This document shows positions 42,166 through 53,017 of a DNA stretch of 64,000 nucleotides, one piece after another. The DNA comes from Microcoleus vaginatus PCC 9802. GTDB lineage: Bacteria > Cyanobacteriota > Cyanobacteriia > Cyanobacteriales > Microcoleaceae. The position numbers were made by a program, and so were the translations under genes. Location: assembly GCA_022701275.1 (NCBI GenBank), contig CP031740.1:6027001-6091000 (forward strand), in the 5' to 3' direction. Below the pieces are notes generated by a model. It worked only from the letters and a program-made list of their open reading frames with translations. It was not told where the DNA came from and ran no database searches. Numbering within the stretch: the first letter of the stretch is position 1; the number at the start of each line of letters is the position of its first letter.

Positions 42166-45100
42166 ATGCTGTCCATTCCAGGCATTGCCGTCCAGAAGCT
42201 GCTTTACGAAAGTGCTAACTCTCTGGTTTACCGGGCCCTTCGGGAAGCGGATCGCCAACCGCTCATCCTCAAACTTCTCAAAGAGAGCTACCCCACACCT
42301 CAAGAATTGCTACGCTACCGCACCGAATACCGAATCACCCGAGAGCTGAAAGAGGCGGGAGTCGTGCAAGTTTATGACTTGCAAAAATACCAAAACAGTC
42401 TCGTGATTTTTGTGGAGGACTTTGGTGGCGAATCCTTGAAAATATGGATGCAGCAGCGAAAGTTTAGCCTCAAGGAATTTCTGCTCCTGGCGATCGCAGC
42501 CACTGAAACTTTAGGGCAAATTCACAGCGCCAATATCATCCACAAAGATATTAACCCCTCAAATATTGTTTATAACCCGGAAACGAAACAATTAAAAATT
42601 ATCGACTTTGGCATTTCCACTCAGCTCACGCGAGAAATGCCAACCCTGAAAAATCCCAACGTTTTAGAAGGAACCCTCGCTTACATCTCGCCGGAACAAA
42701 CTGGTAGGATGAATCGCTCTATCGATTACCGCACTGACTTTTACTCCCTCGGCGTCACCTTCTACGAATTGCTGACAGGAAAACTGCCTTTTGAGACAGA
42801 AGACGCTTTAGAGCTAGTTCACTGCCACATTGCCAGACAACCAGTTCCCCCGCACGAAATCAAGCCAGAAATTCCCCTAATTGTCTCGCAAATTGTCTGC
42901 AAGCTGATGGCAAAAAATGCGGAAAATCGCTATCAAACTGCATTGGGACTCAAGCAGGATTTAGAAATGTGTCTGGTTCAATTACAAGAAACCGATAGCA
43001 TAGAAGAATTTGACTTGGGGACGCTGGATCTTACAGATCATTTCCTGATTCCCGAAAAGTTATACGGCAGAGAAACAGAAGTTTTTAATCTATTAGCGGC
43101 CTTTGAAAGAGTTCGTAATGCTAGTGCCGAAATGATGCTAGTAGCTGGCTTTTCTGGGATTGGTAAAACCGCAGTAGTGAATGAAGTGCATAAGCCGATC
43201 GCCCGACAGCGTGGCTATTTTATCAAAGGCAAATACGACCAATTCCAGCGCAATATCCCCTTCAGTGCATTTGTGCAAGCATTTCGGGAATTGATGGGAC
43301 AATTATTATCAGAAAGTGACGCTCAGTTACACAGATGGAAAACCCTGATCCTCACCGCAGTAGGCGAGAGTGGGCAAGTCTTGATTGACGTAATTCCTGA
43401 ATTAGAACACATCATTGGCGCTCAACCGGCTGCACTAGAATTGTCGGGGAGTGCAGCACAAAATCGCTTCAATCTGCTGATGCAGAAATTTGTGCAAGTA
43501 TTTACCCAAGCAGAACATCCCTTAGTGATGTTTTTGGACGATTTGCAGTGGGCAGATTCGGCATCGCTGAAATTGCTACAACTGTTGATGGAGGATACGG
43601 GGCATCTGTTAGTATTGGGTGCTTATCGGGATAATGAGGTATCACCGGCTCATCCGTTTATGTTGACTGTGGATGAGATTGTGAAGTCTGGAGCCACGGT
43701 GAATACGATTACCCTGCAACCGTTGAGTTTAGCAGATCTCAATCAGTTGGTAGCAGATACGCTGATTTGCGATTTATCTTTAGCCAGCCCCCTGACAGAA
43801 TTGGTTTATCAAAAAACCCAAGGTAATCCCTTTTTCTCGACTCAATTCCTCAAAGCCTTGTATGAAGATGGTCAAATTATTTTTAACCCCCCTCAATCCC
43901 CTCTTAGTAAGGGGGGAAGTAAAGGGGGGTGGCAGTACGATATTAATCAACTTAAATTTGCCGACGCCTCGGATGTGGTGGAGTTTATGGCGGCGCAATT
44001 GCAGAAGTTGCCTGCCAAAACTCAGGATGTTCTCAAGTTGGCGGCTTGCATTGGGGCGCAATTTGATTTAGAGACATTGGCCATAGTCAGCGAAGAATTA
44101 CCCGAACAAACGGCATCAGCGCTGTGGATAGCTTTGCAAGAAGGACTTATTTTAGCGATTAGTGAAGGCTATGATTTAATTCAAACAGATGCTCAATTCC
44201 CTACTGGGTCTGTTGCTAATCCAATTTATAAGTTCTTGCACGATCGCGTCCAACAAGCGGCTTACTCATTGATTCCCGAAAACCAAAAACAAGCCACGCA
44301 TCTCAAAATTGGACAGTTACTTCTACGAAAGTCTTCGGTTCTAGAAAGAGAAGAAAAACTATTTGATATTGTGGGGCATTTAAATTTAGGAAAAGATTTA
44401 ATTAATCAATTAAGCGAACGAGAAGCTTTAGCCAAACTCAACTTAGAAGCGGGAGGTAAAGCCAGAAGTTCTACTGCGTACACTGCGGCAAATATCTATG
44501 TACAAACGGGAATTGCTCTTTTGAGAGCCAACTCCTGGCAAAGCCAGTATGAGTTAACCCTAAATCTCTATGTTGCTGCTGCCGAAACTGCCTATTTGAA
44601 TGCTGACCTTGAGGGTATGGAAGAAATGGCAGCGCAGGTTTTGCAAGAAGCTAAGACGATTTTAGACAAAGTTAAAATTTACGAAATTCAAATTGCCGCT
44701 CAGACAGCCCAGAGCAAGGTGTTAGAAACGATCGCAGTAGCAAGAGAAGCACTCTTGCAATTGGGGATTGAAGTCCCTACCGAACCTGATGAAGCCTTGA
44801 TTGGAAAAGCGCTACAAGCCCTTGCTGCTCAATTAAGCGGCAGAAGGATTGAGGAACTGGTTGACCTGCCTGTGATGACAAATCCACAGACTCAGGCAGC
44901 CATGGAACTGTTAGGAATGTTGTTTACAACGATATTCCAGGGAATGCCGGGTTTGCTGCCCCTGCTTAGCTCGACGATGGTGAATTTATCGCTTTCCTTT
45001 GGGAATACACCCGCATCTACTGTGGGGTATGCAATTCACGGAATGGTCTTGTGTGCCTTTTTGGGAGAGGTGCAAACGGGCTATGGCTTTGGGCAATTGG

Positions 45101-47535
45101 CACTCTTATTGCTGGATAGGTTCAATGTGCCCGAATTCAAGTCTATAATTCTCTTTTTGTTTGGGGGCTGGATTCAGCATCATCAAGAACCTGTGAGGGC
45201 AACGATACCGACGCTGAAAGATGGCTACACGGCGGGCATGGAAACTGGTAATTTTCTACACGCTGGCTACAGCATAAGTATTTACTTTGATTCCAACTTT
45301 TTTGGTGGAGTAGAACTAGACACTTGGGAACCCGAACTAGCAGCTTACAGTGCTGCGTTGGTTCAAGTGAAGCAATATTCTGCTCGGGTTTATTTGGATA
45401 TGAAACAGCAGATGGTGTCGAACTTGAGGGAAGCTCGTATTCGGTCGGATTGTTTAATAGGAAGTGCCTACGATGAAACCGTGATGATTCCTAAGCACCA
45501 TCAGAACAATGAGCTGACGGCGATCGCTGCTGTCTACATCTACAAACTATTGCTTGCTTACTCATTCGGGAATTACACGACTGCCCTAGACAACATTACT
45601 CAAGCCAAGCCGTATTTAATGGCAGTATCAGGATTTGTTTTTGTTCCCATTTTTCATTTTTATGCCGCCCTGACGCACCTGGCACTTTTTCGGGCACAGC
45701 CAGAAGCAGAGCAAACTGAAATCCTTGCCTTAGTCGAAAGCCATCAAAGCACTCTGCAACAGTGGGCCCAAAATGCTCCGATGAATTATCTGCATAAATG
45801 GTATTTAGTTGAAGCAGAACGGCAACGGGTGTTGGGCAATAAAGCCGAGGCGATTGAAATGTACGATCGCGCCATTTCTGAAGCCAAAGAAAACAAATAT
45901 GTTAATGACGAAGCCCTGGCAAACGAACTAGCAGCCAAATTCTACGGGGAATGGGGCAAAATAAAAGTTGCTCAAGCCTACATATTTGAGGCGTATTATT
46001 GTTATGTTGAATGGGGAGCTACTGCTAAGGTAACGGATTTAGAAAGGCGATATCCCCACTTATTCGCGGTAACTCAACCGGGAAGGAAAAACACTCAAAC
46101 TACGGTAGCAATGACAACGACTGGTTCGGGGAATCACCTAGATATCACCGCAGTCATGAAGGCTTCTCAGGCGATTTCTGGAGAAATTATGCTAGATAAG
46201 CTACTGTCTAGCTTGATGAAAATTTTGATTGAAAATGCAGGGGCGCAACGAGGCTATCTGATTTTGTTAAGCCAGGGACAACTGTTCATTGAAGCTGAAG
46301 GGACAATCGATGACGAACTCGTCACCGTGTTGCAGTCAATCCCCGTTGAAACCTGTCCAGAACTTGCCTCCGCAATTGTCAATTATGTAAGCCGCACTCA
46401 AGAAAGCGTGGTACTGGATGATGCTGCGCGATCGGGACAATTTACCAACGACGCCCACATCCGAAAGCATCAGCCGAAATCAATTTTATGTGTGCCGCTG
46501 ATTAACCAATCTCAAATCATTAGTATTGTTTACTTAGAAAATAATCTGACCGCAGGAGCTTTTACCCCTGAAAGAGTGGAACTATTAAAAGTGTTATCTG
46601 GACAGGCGGCGATCTCGATTCAAAATTCTAAGCTTTATACAGAAGTACGCGAAAATGAAAGCAGGCTGGCTCAACTCAACAAAGCTTACGAGCGATTTGT
46701 TCCCCATCAATTTCTCCAGTTTTTAGAGAAATCAAGCATCATTGATGTGGAATTGGGCGACCAAGTGCAGTTAGAAATGTCGGTGTTGTTTTCCGACATT
46801 CGCGACTTTACCACGCTTTCGGAAACTATGACACCGGAGGATAATTTCAAATTTATCAATTCCTATCTTTCCCGTATGGAACCTGTTATTAATCAAAATC
46901 ACGGGTTTATTGATAAATATATTGGCGATGCGATTATGGCGCTGTTTAGCGGTGAGGCGGATAATGCGGTGAAAGCGGGAATTGCTATGCTGCACCGTCT
47001 CGTTGAATACAATAAATACTGCGCCAACGCTGGCTGTGCCCAGATTCAGATTGGGATTGGGATCAATACGGGTTCTTTGATGCTGGGAACGGTGGGAGGA
47101 CCAAATCGCATGGACGGGACAGTAATTAGCGATGCGGTGAATTTAGCTTCTCGCGTGGAAAGTTTGACAAAAAATTATGGGGTGGCGCTGTTAATTACCC
47201 AGCCAACTTATGCGCGCCTGAAAAATCCATCCCAGTACGCAATCCGCACTCTAGACACGGTAAAAGTCAAGGGAAAATCCGAAGCTGTGACGATTTATGA
47301 GGTGTTTGATGCAGATCCGCCAGAAATTAAACAAGCCAAGTTAGCTACGCTGGAATTGTTTGCAGAAGCTAGGGCACTTTACTCGGAAGGGAAGTTATTT
47401 GAAGCGGCGCGGTTGTTTTCCGAGTGTGGGCGTCAGAATCAGGGCGATCGCGTCTCTAAAATTTATTGGGAACGCTGTGAGTCTGCATTGGTGACTCGCA
47501 CAAAAATCAAAGACAGGCTACACAATTTACATTAA
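42166..47535 (+). CDS. Ser/Thr kinase - AAA ATPase - GAF - class III adenylate cyclase
   Basis: A 1,789-residue signalling protein. Residues ~1-270: Hanks-type kinase domain (LKLLKES Lys; HKDINPSN, His126-Asp128; DFG, Asp147). Residues ~320-600: AAA_16/MalT-like ATPase, Walker A GFSGIGKTA (328-336), Walker B MFLDDLQWAD. A long helical region follows to ~1300. GAF domain ~1319-1500. Class III cyclase ~1535-1700: metal Asp1544 (FSDIRDF) and Asp1588 (GDAIMALF), and NLASRVES supplying transition-state Asn/Arg. SDAVN suggests ATP as substrate, so cAMP is the likely product. The start MLSIPGI is conserved with the paralog at 57340. Probably phosphorylation- and ligand-controlled cAMP synthesis. Confidence 0.9.
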   Translation: MLSIPGIAVQKLLYESANSLVYRALREADRQPLILKLLKESYPTPQELLRYRTEYRITRELKEAGVVQVYDLQKYQNSLVIFVEDFGGESLKIWMQQRKFSLKEFLLLAIAATETLGQIHSANIIHKDINPSNIVYNPETKQLKIIDFGISTQLTREMPTLKNPNVLEGTLAYISPEQTGRMNRSIDYRTDFYSLGVTFYELLTGKLPFETEDALELVHCHIARQPVPPHEIKPEIPLIVSQIVCKLMAKNAENRYQTALGLKQDLEMCLVQLQETDSIEEFDLGTLDLTDHFLIPEKLYGRETEVFNLLAAFERVRNASAEMMLVAGFSGIGKTAVVNEVHKPIARQRGYFIKGKYDQFQRNIPFSAFVQAFRELMGQLLSESDAQLHRWKTLILTAVGESGQVLIDVIPELEHIIGAQPAALELSGSAAQNRFNLLMQKFVQVFTQAEHPLVMFLDDLQWADSASLKLLQLLMEDTGHLLVLGAYRDNEVSPAHPFMLTVDEIVKSGATVNTITLQPLSLADLNQLVADTLICDLSLASPLTELVYQKTQGNPFFSTQFLKALYEDGQIIFNPPQSPLSKGGSKGGWQYDINQLKFADASDVVEFMAAQLQKLPAKTQDVLKLAACIGAQFDLETLAIVSEELPEQTASALWIALQEGLILAISEGYDLIQTDAQFPTGSVANPIYKFLHDRVQQAAYSLIPENQKQATHLKIGQLLLRKSSVLEREEKLFDIVGHLNLGKDLINQLSEREALAKLNLEAGGKARSSTAYTAANIYVQTGIALLRANSWQSQYELTLNLYVAAAETAYLNADLEGMEEMAAQVLQEAKTILDKVKIYEIQIAAQTAQSKVLETIAVAREALLQLGIEVPTEPDEALIGKALQALAAQLSGRRIEELVDLPVMTNPQTQAAMELLGMLFTTIFQGMPGLLPLLSSTMVNLSLSFGNTPASTVGYAIHGMVLCAFLGEVQTGYGFGQLALLLLDRFNVPEFKSIILFLFGGWIQHHQEPVRATIPTLKDGYTAGMETGNFLHAGYSISIYFDSNFFGGVELDTWEPELAAYSAALVQVKQYSARVYLDMKQQMVSNLREARIRSDCLIGSAYDETVMIPKHHQNNELTAIAAVYIYKLLLAYSFGNYTTALDNITQAKPYLMAVSGFVFVPIFHFYAALTHLALFRAQPEAEQTEILALVESHQSTLQQWAQNAPMNYLHKWYLVEAERQRVLGNKAEAIEMYDRAISEAKENKYVNDEALANELAAKFYGEWGKIKVAQAYIFEAYYCYVEWGATAKVTDLERRYPHLFAVTQPGRKNTQTTVAMTTTGSGNHLDITAVMKASQAISGEIMLDKLLSSLMKILIENAGAQRGYLILLSQGQLFIEAEGTIDDELVTVLQSIPVETCPELASAIVNYVSRTQESVVLDDAARSGQFTNDAHIRKHQPKSILCVPLINQSQIISIVYLENNLTAGAFTPERVELLKVLSGQAAISIQNSKLYTEVRENESRLAQLNKAYERFVPHQFLQFLEKSSIIDVELGDQVQLEMSVLFSDIRDFTTLSETMTPEDNFKFINSYLSRMEPVINQNHGFIDKYIGDAIMALFSGEADNAVKAGIAMLHRLVEYNKYCANAGCAQIQIGIGINTGSLMLGTVGGPNRMDGTVISDAVNLASRVESLTKNYGVALLITQPTYARLKNPSQYAIRTLDTVKVKGKSEAVTIYEVFDADPPEIKQAKLATLELFAEARALYSEGKLFEAARLFSECGRQNQGDRVSKIYWERCESALVTRTKIKDRLHNLH

Positions 47536-47553
47536 GCGGTTGCTATACTTGAC

Positions 47554-47615
47554 AATCAAAGCCACAAAAAATGCGATCGACTGCTGAGACACCCTACAAA
47601 CTAGGCGATCGAAAT
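47554..47615. repeat. Duplicated intergenic block, copy A
   Basis: The sequence around AATCAAAGC...GCGATCGACTGCTGAG...AGGCGATCGAAAT recurs with small changes at 57136-57193, upstream of the second cyclase paralog. It is a footprint of the tandem duplication that made the two genes. Confidence 0.75.
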
Positions 47616-47622
47616 GGGGTAG

Positions 47623-47662
47623 GTATGTTGTTGCGCTAAAGCGCTTTAGCGCAACAACATAC
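47623..47662. other. Perfect 40-bp palindrome between convergent genes
   Basis: A 20-bp arm (47623-47642, containing TTGCGCTAAAGC) is followed without spacer by its exact complement (47643-47662). It lies six bases from the stop of the RTX protein gene and 88 bp after the cyclase stop. It can fold as a hairpin in transcripts of both strands and probably ends both. A cruciform or protein-binding site is also possible. Confidence 0.9.
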
Positions 47663-47667
47663 GAAGT

Positions 47668-50600
47668 CTAAAAAGTTACTCCCTGAACTATACTGCTGGC
47701 AGTGACTCCCTTCAAGACAGCTAAATATTCCCCTGTTACCTGATACTGAATTATAGTATCGTTCACCAAAGCGCCCGTCCCTTGATAAATATTTAACTGG
47801 TTAAAAGCCAGGGGGCTAATTAAATCAATTTTGTCTTGATTTAGCGTAAAATCAGTAATAACATCGGCGGCGGCTAAGTCTGTTCCACCAGTATCGATCG
47901 CGATCGCAAACACATCAAAACCCAATCCGCCTGTGAGAGTGTCGGCACCCATTTCTCCAAATAAGTAATCATTGCCCCCGTCGCCAAACACTATATCGTC
48001 GCCATCGCCGCTGTAAATGCGATCGTTTTCCTTACCTGCGTAAATCAAGTCAATACCGCGATCGCCACTAATAAATTCACTCCCTTGGCCGCCAAAAAGA
48101 ATGTCATTGCCATCACCGCCCCTGATGCCGTCATCACCTTTTTGTCCGTAAAGCAAGTCATCCCCTGCTTTGCCATGAAGATAGTCATTGCCGGGGCGTG
48201 CGTGGATAATGTCGTTTAATGCCGATCCTGTGATGCGATCGTCCTTATCTGTCAAACCGATTACTGATTTGTTCAACAAAGTTTTGACATCGCCTAAGTT
48301 ATCGTTATCGCTGATATTGACTGTGAGAGGGGCGACTAGATTATTATACAATGTGTCAGTGCTAATAGAGGCGTGGCTAATTGAGCTTACACGATCGCCC
48401 TCAACAACCGCATCGTCAACCGCAGTCACCGTTACCGTTTGAGCGACCTTCCAATTGCCGGGAGTAAAAGTAAGGGCAGGTTGGCTGACAGTAACTTGAG
48501 TTTCAGGGGTAATGGCGACGGTGACATTAGCCGTTGGCTGAGTATTTAGTCGCACTTTGTATATATCGCTGCCCAAGCTTTCGAGTACCTCGGTAGTGCC
48601 AAGTGGTTCAAGGAAAATGACAGCGGGAGTACCTAGAGTTGTTGTCGCAGTTGGAGTCGGAGTCGGAGTTATTGTCGGTGTTGGCGTCGGAGTTATTGTC
48701 GGAGTTATTGTCGGAGTTATTGTCGGAGTTATTGTCGGAGTTATTGTCGGAGTTGGCGTCGGAGTCGGAGTCGGAGTTATTGTCGGTGTTGGCGTCGGAG
48801 TCGGTGTTGGCGTCGGAGTTATTGTCGGAGTCGGAGTTGGAGTTGGAGTCGGAGTTATTGTCGGAGTTGGCGTTGGAGTCGGAGTTGTTGTCGGAGTCGG
48901 AGTCGGCGTGGGAGTCGGAGTCGGCGTGGGAGTCGGTGTTGGCGTGGCAATGTTAACGGTAAAACTGCCTAAATTGCTAGCTACAACTTGATTGCCAAAA
49001 GTATCTTTTACTTGCGATGCTTGCAAATTAACAGCGTAACTGCCATTATCTGTATCATCCCAACTTCCCCCAGGCGGAGTCAGCGAATAAGTTGCCGTGC
49101 GAGGTGTGCCATTACTATTAGTATCGACGCTGACAAATGTAGCGGGAATTGCACCACCTGACCAGTTTACTACCAGATCAGAATTATCTAAACTGCTAAC
49201 ATCAACTCCACTGCTATCAGTGAAAGTAACTGTCAATGTCTGACTTGCGCCGCCCGCTGTAATAATGTTAGAAATTGTACCCAAGCTACCAGTAGGTGCG
49301 GTAAAATCAGCAGTACGAACCAGTTGAGTTGCTGCGGTATTGTTATTACTCGCAGTATCCGTAGCTGTTGCCTCCGGTACATCAACTGTGACAGCGCTAT
49401 CAGCATTCGGTGTGACTGTAAAATTATAAGTCGTGCCGCTACCTGTAAAGCCGCTAACCGTACCGTTAGTAACATTAATGCCACTATTACTAAATCCTGT
49501 CACATTTTCACTGAAAGTTGCTCTGACTAAAAATGGTGCATTTATTGTTGTGGGTGAAGTTGATGTTAAGGCAACAGTTGGCGGTGTAAAATCAGCGGTA
49601 CGAACCAGTTGACTGGCAGCGGTATTGTTATTACTGGCAGTATCCGTAGCTTTAGCAGCAAGTACATCAACTGTGACAGCGCCATCACCATTCGGTGTGA
49701 CATCAAAGGTGTAGGTTTTGGCATCAACTGTGACAAAGTTACCGACAGTCGCATTGGTGACGGTAATATCAGTATTATCAAACCCAGCGACATTTTCGCT
49801 GAATGTTGCTGTGACGCTAAATGCTGCGTTGACTGTGGTTGCTGAAGTTGATGCTAAGGTGACATTAGGTGCGGTAATATCAGCAGTACGAACCAGTGGA
49901 GTGGCGGCTATATTATTATTACCCGCAGTATCTGTGGCTTTAGCAGCAAGTACATCCACGGTGACATTACCATCAGCATTAGGTGTGACATCAAAGGTGT
50001 AGGTTTTGGCATCAACTGTGACAAAGTTACCGACAGTCCCATTGGCGACGGTAATATCAGTATTATCAAACCCAGCGACATTTTCGCTGAATGTTGCTGT
50101 GACGCTAAATGCTGCGTTGACTGTGGTTGCTGAAGTTGATGTTAAGGCAACTGTTGGTGCGGTAAAATCAGCGGTACGAGTTAACTGAGTGGCCGCCGTA
50201 TTGTTATTACTCGCAGTATCCGTAGCTTTAGCCACAGGTACATCAACTGTGACAGCGCCATCAGCATTCGGTGTGACATCAAAGGTGTAGGTTTTGGCAT
50301 CAACTGTGACAAAGTTACCGACATTTGCATTGGCGACGGTAATATCAGTATTATCAAACCCGGTGACATTTTCGCTGAATGTTGCTGTGACGCTAAATGC
50401 TGCGTTGACTGTTGTTGCTGATGCTGATGTTAAGGCAACTGTGGGTACAATCGTGTCTACAATTATGGCTCTGGTATCCGCTAAAGAGTGTCCCGCAGAA
50501 ATAGTTAAAGTTGCATCATTTCCAGCAGTATCTTTTAAGGTTGCACCAGTCGCTAAAGTTATACTATTTGAATTAAGGTCGAGGCTATTTTGTCCGGTTG

Positions 50601-52812
50601 CTGGAGTATAAATGCCCACAGCAGATGTACCCGTAAAAGGTGCAATAGTAACAGTGCCACCTGTGTCTAAGGCGACACTCATATTACCGCCTGCTAAGGT
50701 GACGGCTTCGCTGAAGTTGACGGTAACGTTGATGTTGCCAGTTGTGTTGTAACTGCCGTCAGTGGTGGTAGAGGTGACGCTGGCGATGGTGGGTGCAAGG
50801 GTATCAATAACTATGGCTTTACTACCGCCGAGAGAGTTAGCTGAGGCGGTAGCGGGGAGAGTTAAGATGCCATCCACAGTCAAATTATCTTTAATTGTGC
50901 CGCCGTTGAGGGTGAGGGCACTTGTGGATAGGTATTCTAAGTCGAGGGAAGTGTCTCCGGCTTGCACTACATAGTTGAACGTGAGGGCTGTACCGCCGCT
51001 ACCAGAGGCATAAGTGGCAAAGCGGTCGGTTGTGCCGGTTTCTACCTGCAGTTGAGGTGTGCCGGTGACGTTGACAGCGGCATCGAAGGTGACGGTGATA
51101 TTGATGGTGCCACCGACACCGTAGCTGCCGTCAGCGGTGGTGGCGGTGACAGCAGTAACTTTGGGGGTGGTGTTGAGCAGGATGCCGGCGTTGTTGTCGC
51201 CCGGGTTCCCCACAGCTAAGTCAGGTTTTCCGTCGCTGTTGATGTCACCGATGCTGACGGAGCGGGGGTAACGGCCAGTTGGGAAGGGAACTTGGGGGGC
51301 GAAATCAGGGGTGGTCGCTCCGGTGGCAGTATTGTTGAGCAGGATGGAGACGTTGTTGCTGAAGTCGTTCGCCACAGCTAAGTCAGGTTTTCCGTCGCCG
51401 TTGATGTCGCCGATGCTGAGGAATCTGGGGCCAGCGCCAGTTGCGAAGGGAACTTGGGGGGCAAAAGTGGGGGTGGGGGCTCCGGTGGCAGTAGTGTTGC
51501 GTAGGATGGAGACGTTGGCGCTGTCCGTGTTCGCCACAGCTAAGTCAGGTTTTCCATCGCTGTCGAGGTCGCCGATGCTGACGCCGAAGGCGCCAGCGCC
51601 AGTTGCGAAGGTAACTTGGGTGGCGAAAGTGGGGGTGGTGGCTCCGGTGGCAGTAGTGTTGCGTAGGATGGAGACGTTGGCGCTGCCGTAGTTCGTCACA
51701 ACTAAGTCAGGTTTTCCATCGCTGTCGAGGTCGCCGATGCTGACGCCGAAGGGGCGATCGCCAGTTGCGAAGGTGACTTGGGTGGCGAAAGTGGGGGTGG
51801 TGGCTCCGGTGGCAGTATTGTTGAGTAGGATGGAGACGCTGTTGCTGCCGCTGTTCGCGACAGCTAAGTCAGGTTTCCCGTCGCCGTTGATATCGCCGAT
51901 GCTGACGGAGGCGGACTTAGTGCCAGTTGGAAAGGGAACTTGGGCGGCGAAAGTGGGGGGGGTGGCTCCGGTGGCAGTATTGTTGAGTAGGATGGAGACG
52001 TTGTTGCTGGTGTAGTTCGCCGTTGCTAAGTCAGGTTGACCGTCGCCGTTGAAGTCGCCGATGCTGACGCCGAAGGGGCCAGCGCCAGTGGCGAAGGGAA
52101 CTTGGGGGGCGAAAGTGGGCGTGGTGGCTCCGGGGGCGGTGGTGTTGAGCAGGATGGAGGCGGTGTTGCTGTCGGTGTTCGCCGTTGCTAAGTCAGGTTT
52201 CCCGTCGCCGTCGAAGTCGCCGATGCTGACGGACAAAGGGTTACTGCCAGTAGGGAAGGTGACTTGGGGGGCGAAGCCTAGTAAACCGCTGTAGGTTTTG
52301 AGGGTGGTTTCTGTGAGAATTAGTTTTGGCTTTTGAGGGGATGGGGGGATGAGTTGGGGGATGTCCCAGGTGCCTCCTCGTTTGCTGTTGCCTGTAGGGT
52401 GGGGGTTGGCGGTGATGTTGGCGCCTGTGAGTTGGTTGAGTTGAGTGAGGAATTGGTGGCCTGTGTCTCCGGCTGCTAGGTTACACCCGTAGAGGAGAAT
52501 ATCGGCACCAAGAATTAGTGCTTTGCGCCACTGTTTGAGTTGAGGGGCGAAGCTTTCTATGTTGCTGTTGTTGAGTGTATTTGTACCGAGATGTACTGCA
52601 CCAGGACTGCCGTGAGAGATAATATGGATTGCTTCTATATTTTGTTCAATTGTTAGCCTTTCGGTGATTTGCTCAATCCCCTCCCGCGTTTCATCTAGGA
52701 TAATTACTTCTGCATTTGGGGAAACGCCACTAATTAAGCTCTGATAATCTTCAACACTTGAGTCAATAAAAACTAGAAGTGAAACCAATTTTTGGTGTAT
52801 CATTTGCATCAT
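47668..52812 (-). CDS. RTX-type adhesin: DUF4347, FG-GAP, Ig-like and calcium-binding repeats
   Basis: A 1,714-residue exported-type protein. Residues ~8-180: DUF4347 ([20 protein letters not shown]). Residues ~185-550: eight FG-GAP/VCBS-like repeats ([13 protein letters not shown]). ~550-1250: Ig-like repeats, four or five of them nearly identical ([16 protein letters not shown]). ~1285-1390: Pro-Thr linker from a microsatellite. ~1395-1500: Calx-beta-like segment. ~1520-1640: RTX calcium repeats (GGxGxDxLxG). No signal peptide; RTX proteins leave by type I secretion through a C-terminal signal. Likely a surface or extracellular adhesion protein. The start at 52812 is chosen among close ATGs (52812, 52809, 52803). 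Confidence 0.85.
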   Translation of the reverse strand: MMQMIHQKLVSLLVFIDSSVEDYQSLISGVSPNAEVIILDETREGIEQITERLTIEQNIEAIHIISHGSPGAVHLGTNTLNNSNIESFAPQLKQWRKALILGADILLYGCNLAAGDTGHQFLTQLNQLTGANITANPHPTGNSKRGGTWDIPQLIPPSPQKPKLILTETTLKTYSGLLGFAPQVTFPTGSNPLSVSIGDFDGDGKPDLATANTDSNTASILLNTTAPGATTPTFAPQVPFATGAGPFGVSIGDFNGDGQPDLATANYTSNNVSILLNNTATGATPPTFAAQVPFPTGTKSASVSIGDINGDGKPDLAVANSGSNSVSILLNNTATGATTPTFATQVTFATGDRPFGVSIGDLDSDGKPDLVVTNYGSANVSILRNTTATGATTPTFATQVTFATGAGAFGVSIGDLDSDGKPDLAVANTDSANVSILRNTTATGAPTPTFAPQVPFATGAGPRFLSIGDINGDGKPDLAVANDFSNNVSILLNNTATGATTPDFAPQVPFPTGRYPRSVSIGDINSDGKPDLAVGNPGDNNAGILLNTTPKVTAVTATTADGSYGVGGTINITVTFDAAVNVTGTPQLQVETGTTDRFATYASGSGGTALTFNYVVQAGDTSLDLEYLSTSALTLNGGTIKDNLTVDGILTLPATASANSLGGSKAIVIDTLAPTIASVTSTTTDGSYNTTGNINVTVNFSEAVTLAGGNMSVALDTGGTVTIAPFTGTSAVGIYTPATGQNSLDLNSNSITLATGATLKDTAGNDATLTISAGHSLADTRAIIVDTIVPTVALTSASATTVNAAFSVTATFSENVTGFDNTDITVANANVGNFVTVDAKTYTFDVTPNADGAVTVDVPVAKATDTASNNNTAATQLTRTADFTAPTVALTSTSATTVNAAFSVTATFSENVAGFDNTDITVANGTVGNFVTVDAKTYTFDVTPNADGNVTVDVLAAKATDTAGNNNIAATPLVRTADITAPNVTLASTSATTVNAAFSVTATFSENVAGFDNTDITVTNATVGNFVTVDAKTYTFDVTPNGDGAVTVDVLAAKATDTASNNNTAASQLVRTADFTPPTVALTSTSPTTINAPFLVRATFSENVTGFSNSGINVTNGTVSGFTGSGTTYNFTVTPNADSAVTVDVPEATATDTASNNNTAATQLVRTADFTAPTGSLGTISNIITAGGASQTLTVTFTDSSGVDVSSLDNSDLVVNWSGGAIPATFVSVDTNSNGTPRTATYSLTPPGGSWDDTDNGSYAVNLQASQVKDTFGNQVVASNLGSFTVNIATPTPTPTPTPTPTPTPTPTTTPTPTPTPTITPTPTPTPTPTITPTPTPTPTPTPTITPTPTPTPTPTITPTITPTITPTITPTITPTPTPTITPTPTPTATTTLGTPAVIFLEPLGTTEVLESLGSDIYKVRLNTQPTANVTVAITPETQVTVSQPALTFTPGNWKVAQTVTVTAVDDAVVEGDRVSSISHASISTDTLYNNLVAPLTVNISDNDNLGDVKTLLNKSVIGLTDKDDRITGSALNDIIHARPGNDYLHGKAGDDLLYGQKGDDGIRGGDGNDILFGGQGSEFISGDRGIDLIYAGKENDRIYSGDGDDIVFGDGGNDYLFGEMGADTLTGGLGFDVFAIAIDTGGTDLAAADVITDFTLNQDKIDLISPLAFNQLNIYQGTGALVNDTIIQYQVTGEYLAVLKGVTASSIVQGVTF
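48639..48950 (-). repeat. Microsatellite coding the Pro-Thr linker
   Basis: Irregular hexanucleotide (and related 12-mer) repeats of the GGAGTC/GGAGTT/GGTGTT type encode (TPTP)n/(TITP)n. The reading frame is preserved, so length change by slippage would lengthen or shorten the linker only. Confidence 0.85.
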
Positions 52813-53017
52813 ATTTACTTTTAAACTTTTAGAGTTTTCCTTCAAATAACATTAGTAAAATTACTAGCAATCAGATGTTAGGAATTTCCTTGTTACTGGC
52901 GATTGCTTCGCTTCTCAATGATAGTGTTATTTTTTATGCATTTCCTACTAGGTCCTTACGAATAACAAAGCAATTTTATGGCGCGATTCACGAAGCAATT
53001 GCAATTACCTTTATACC

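Noticed and set aside
48557-48991. Plus-strand frames rich in Val-Gly or Glu-Ser repeats
   Set aside because: They are shadows of the Pro-Thr linker microsatellite on the minus strand.
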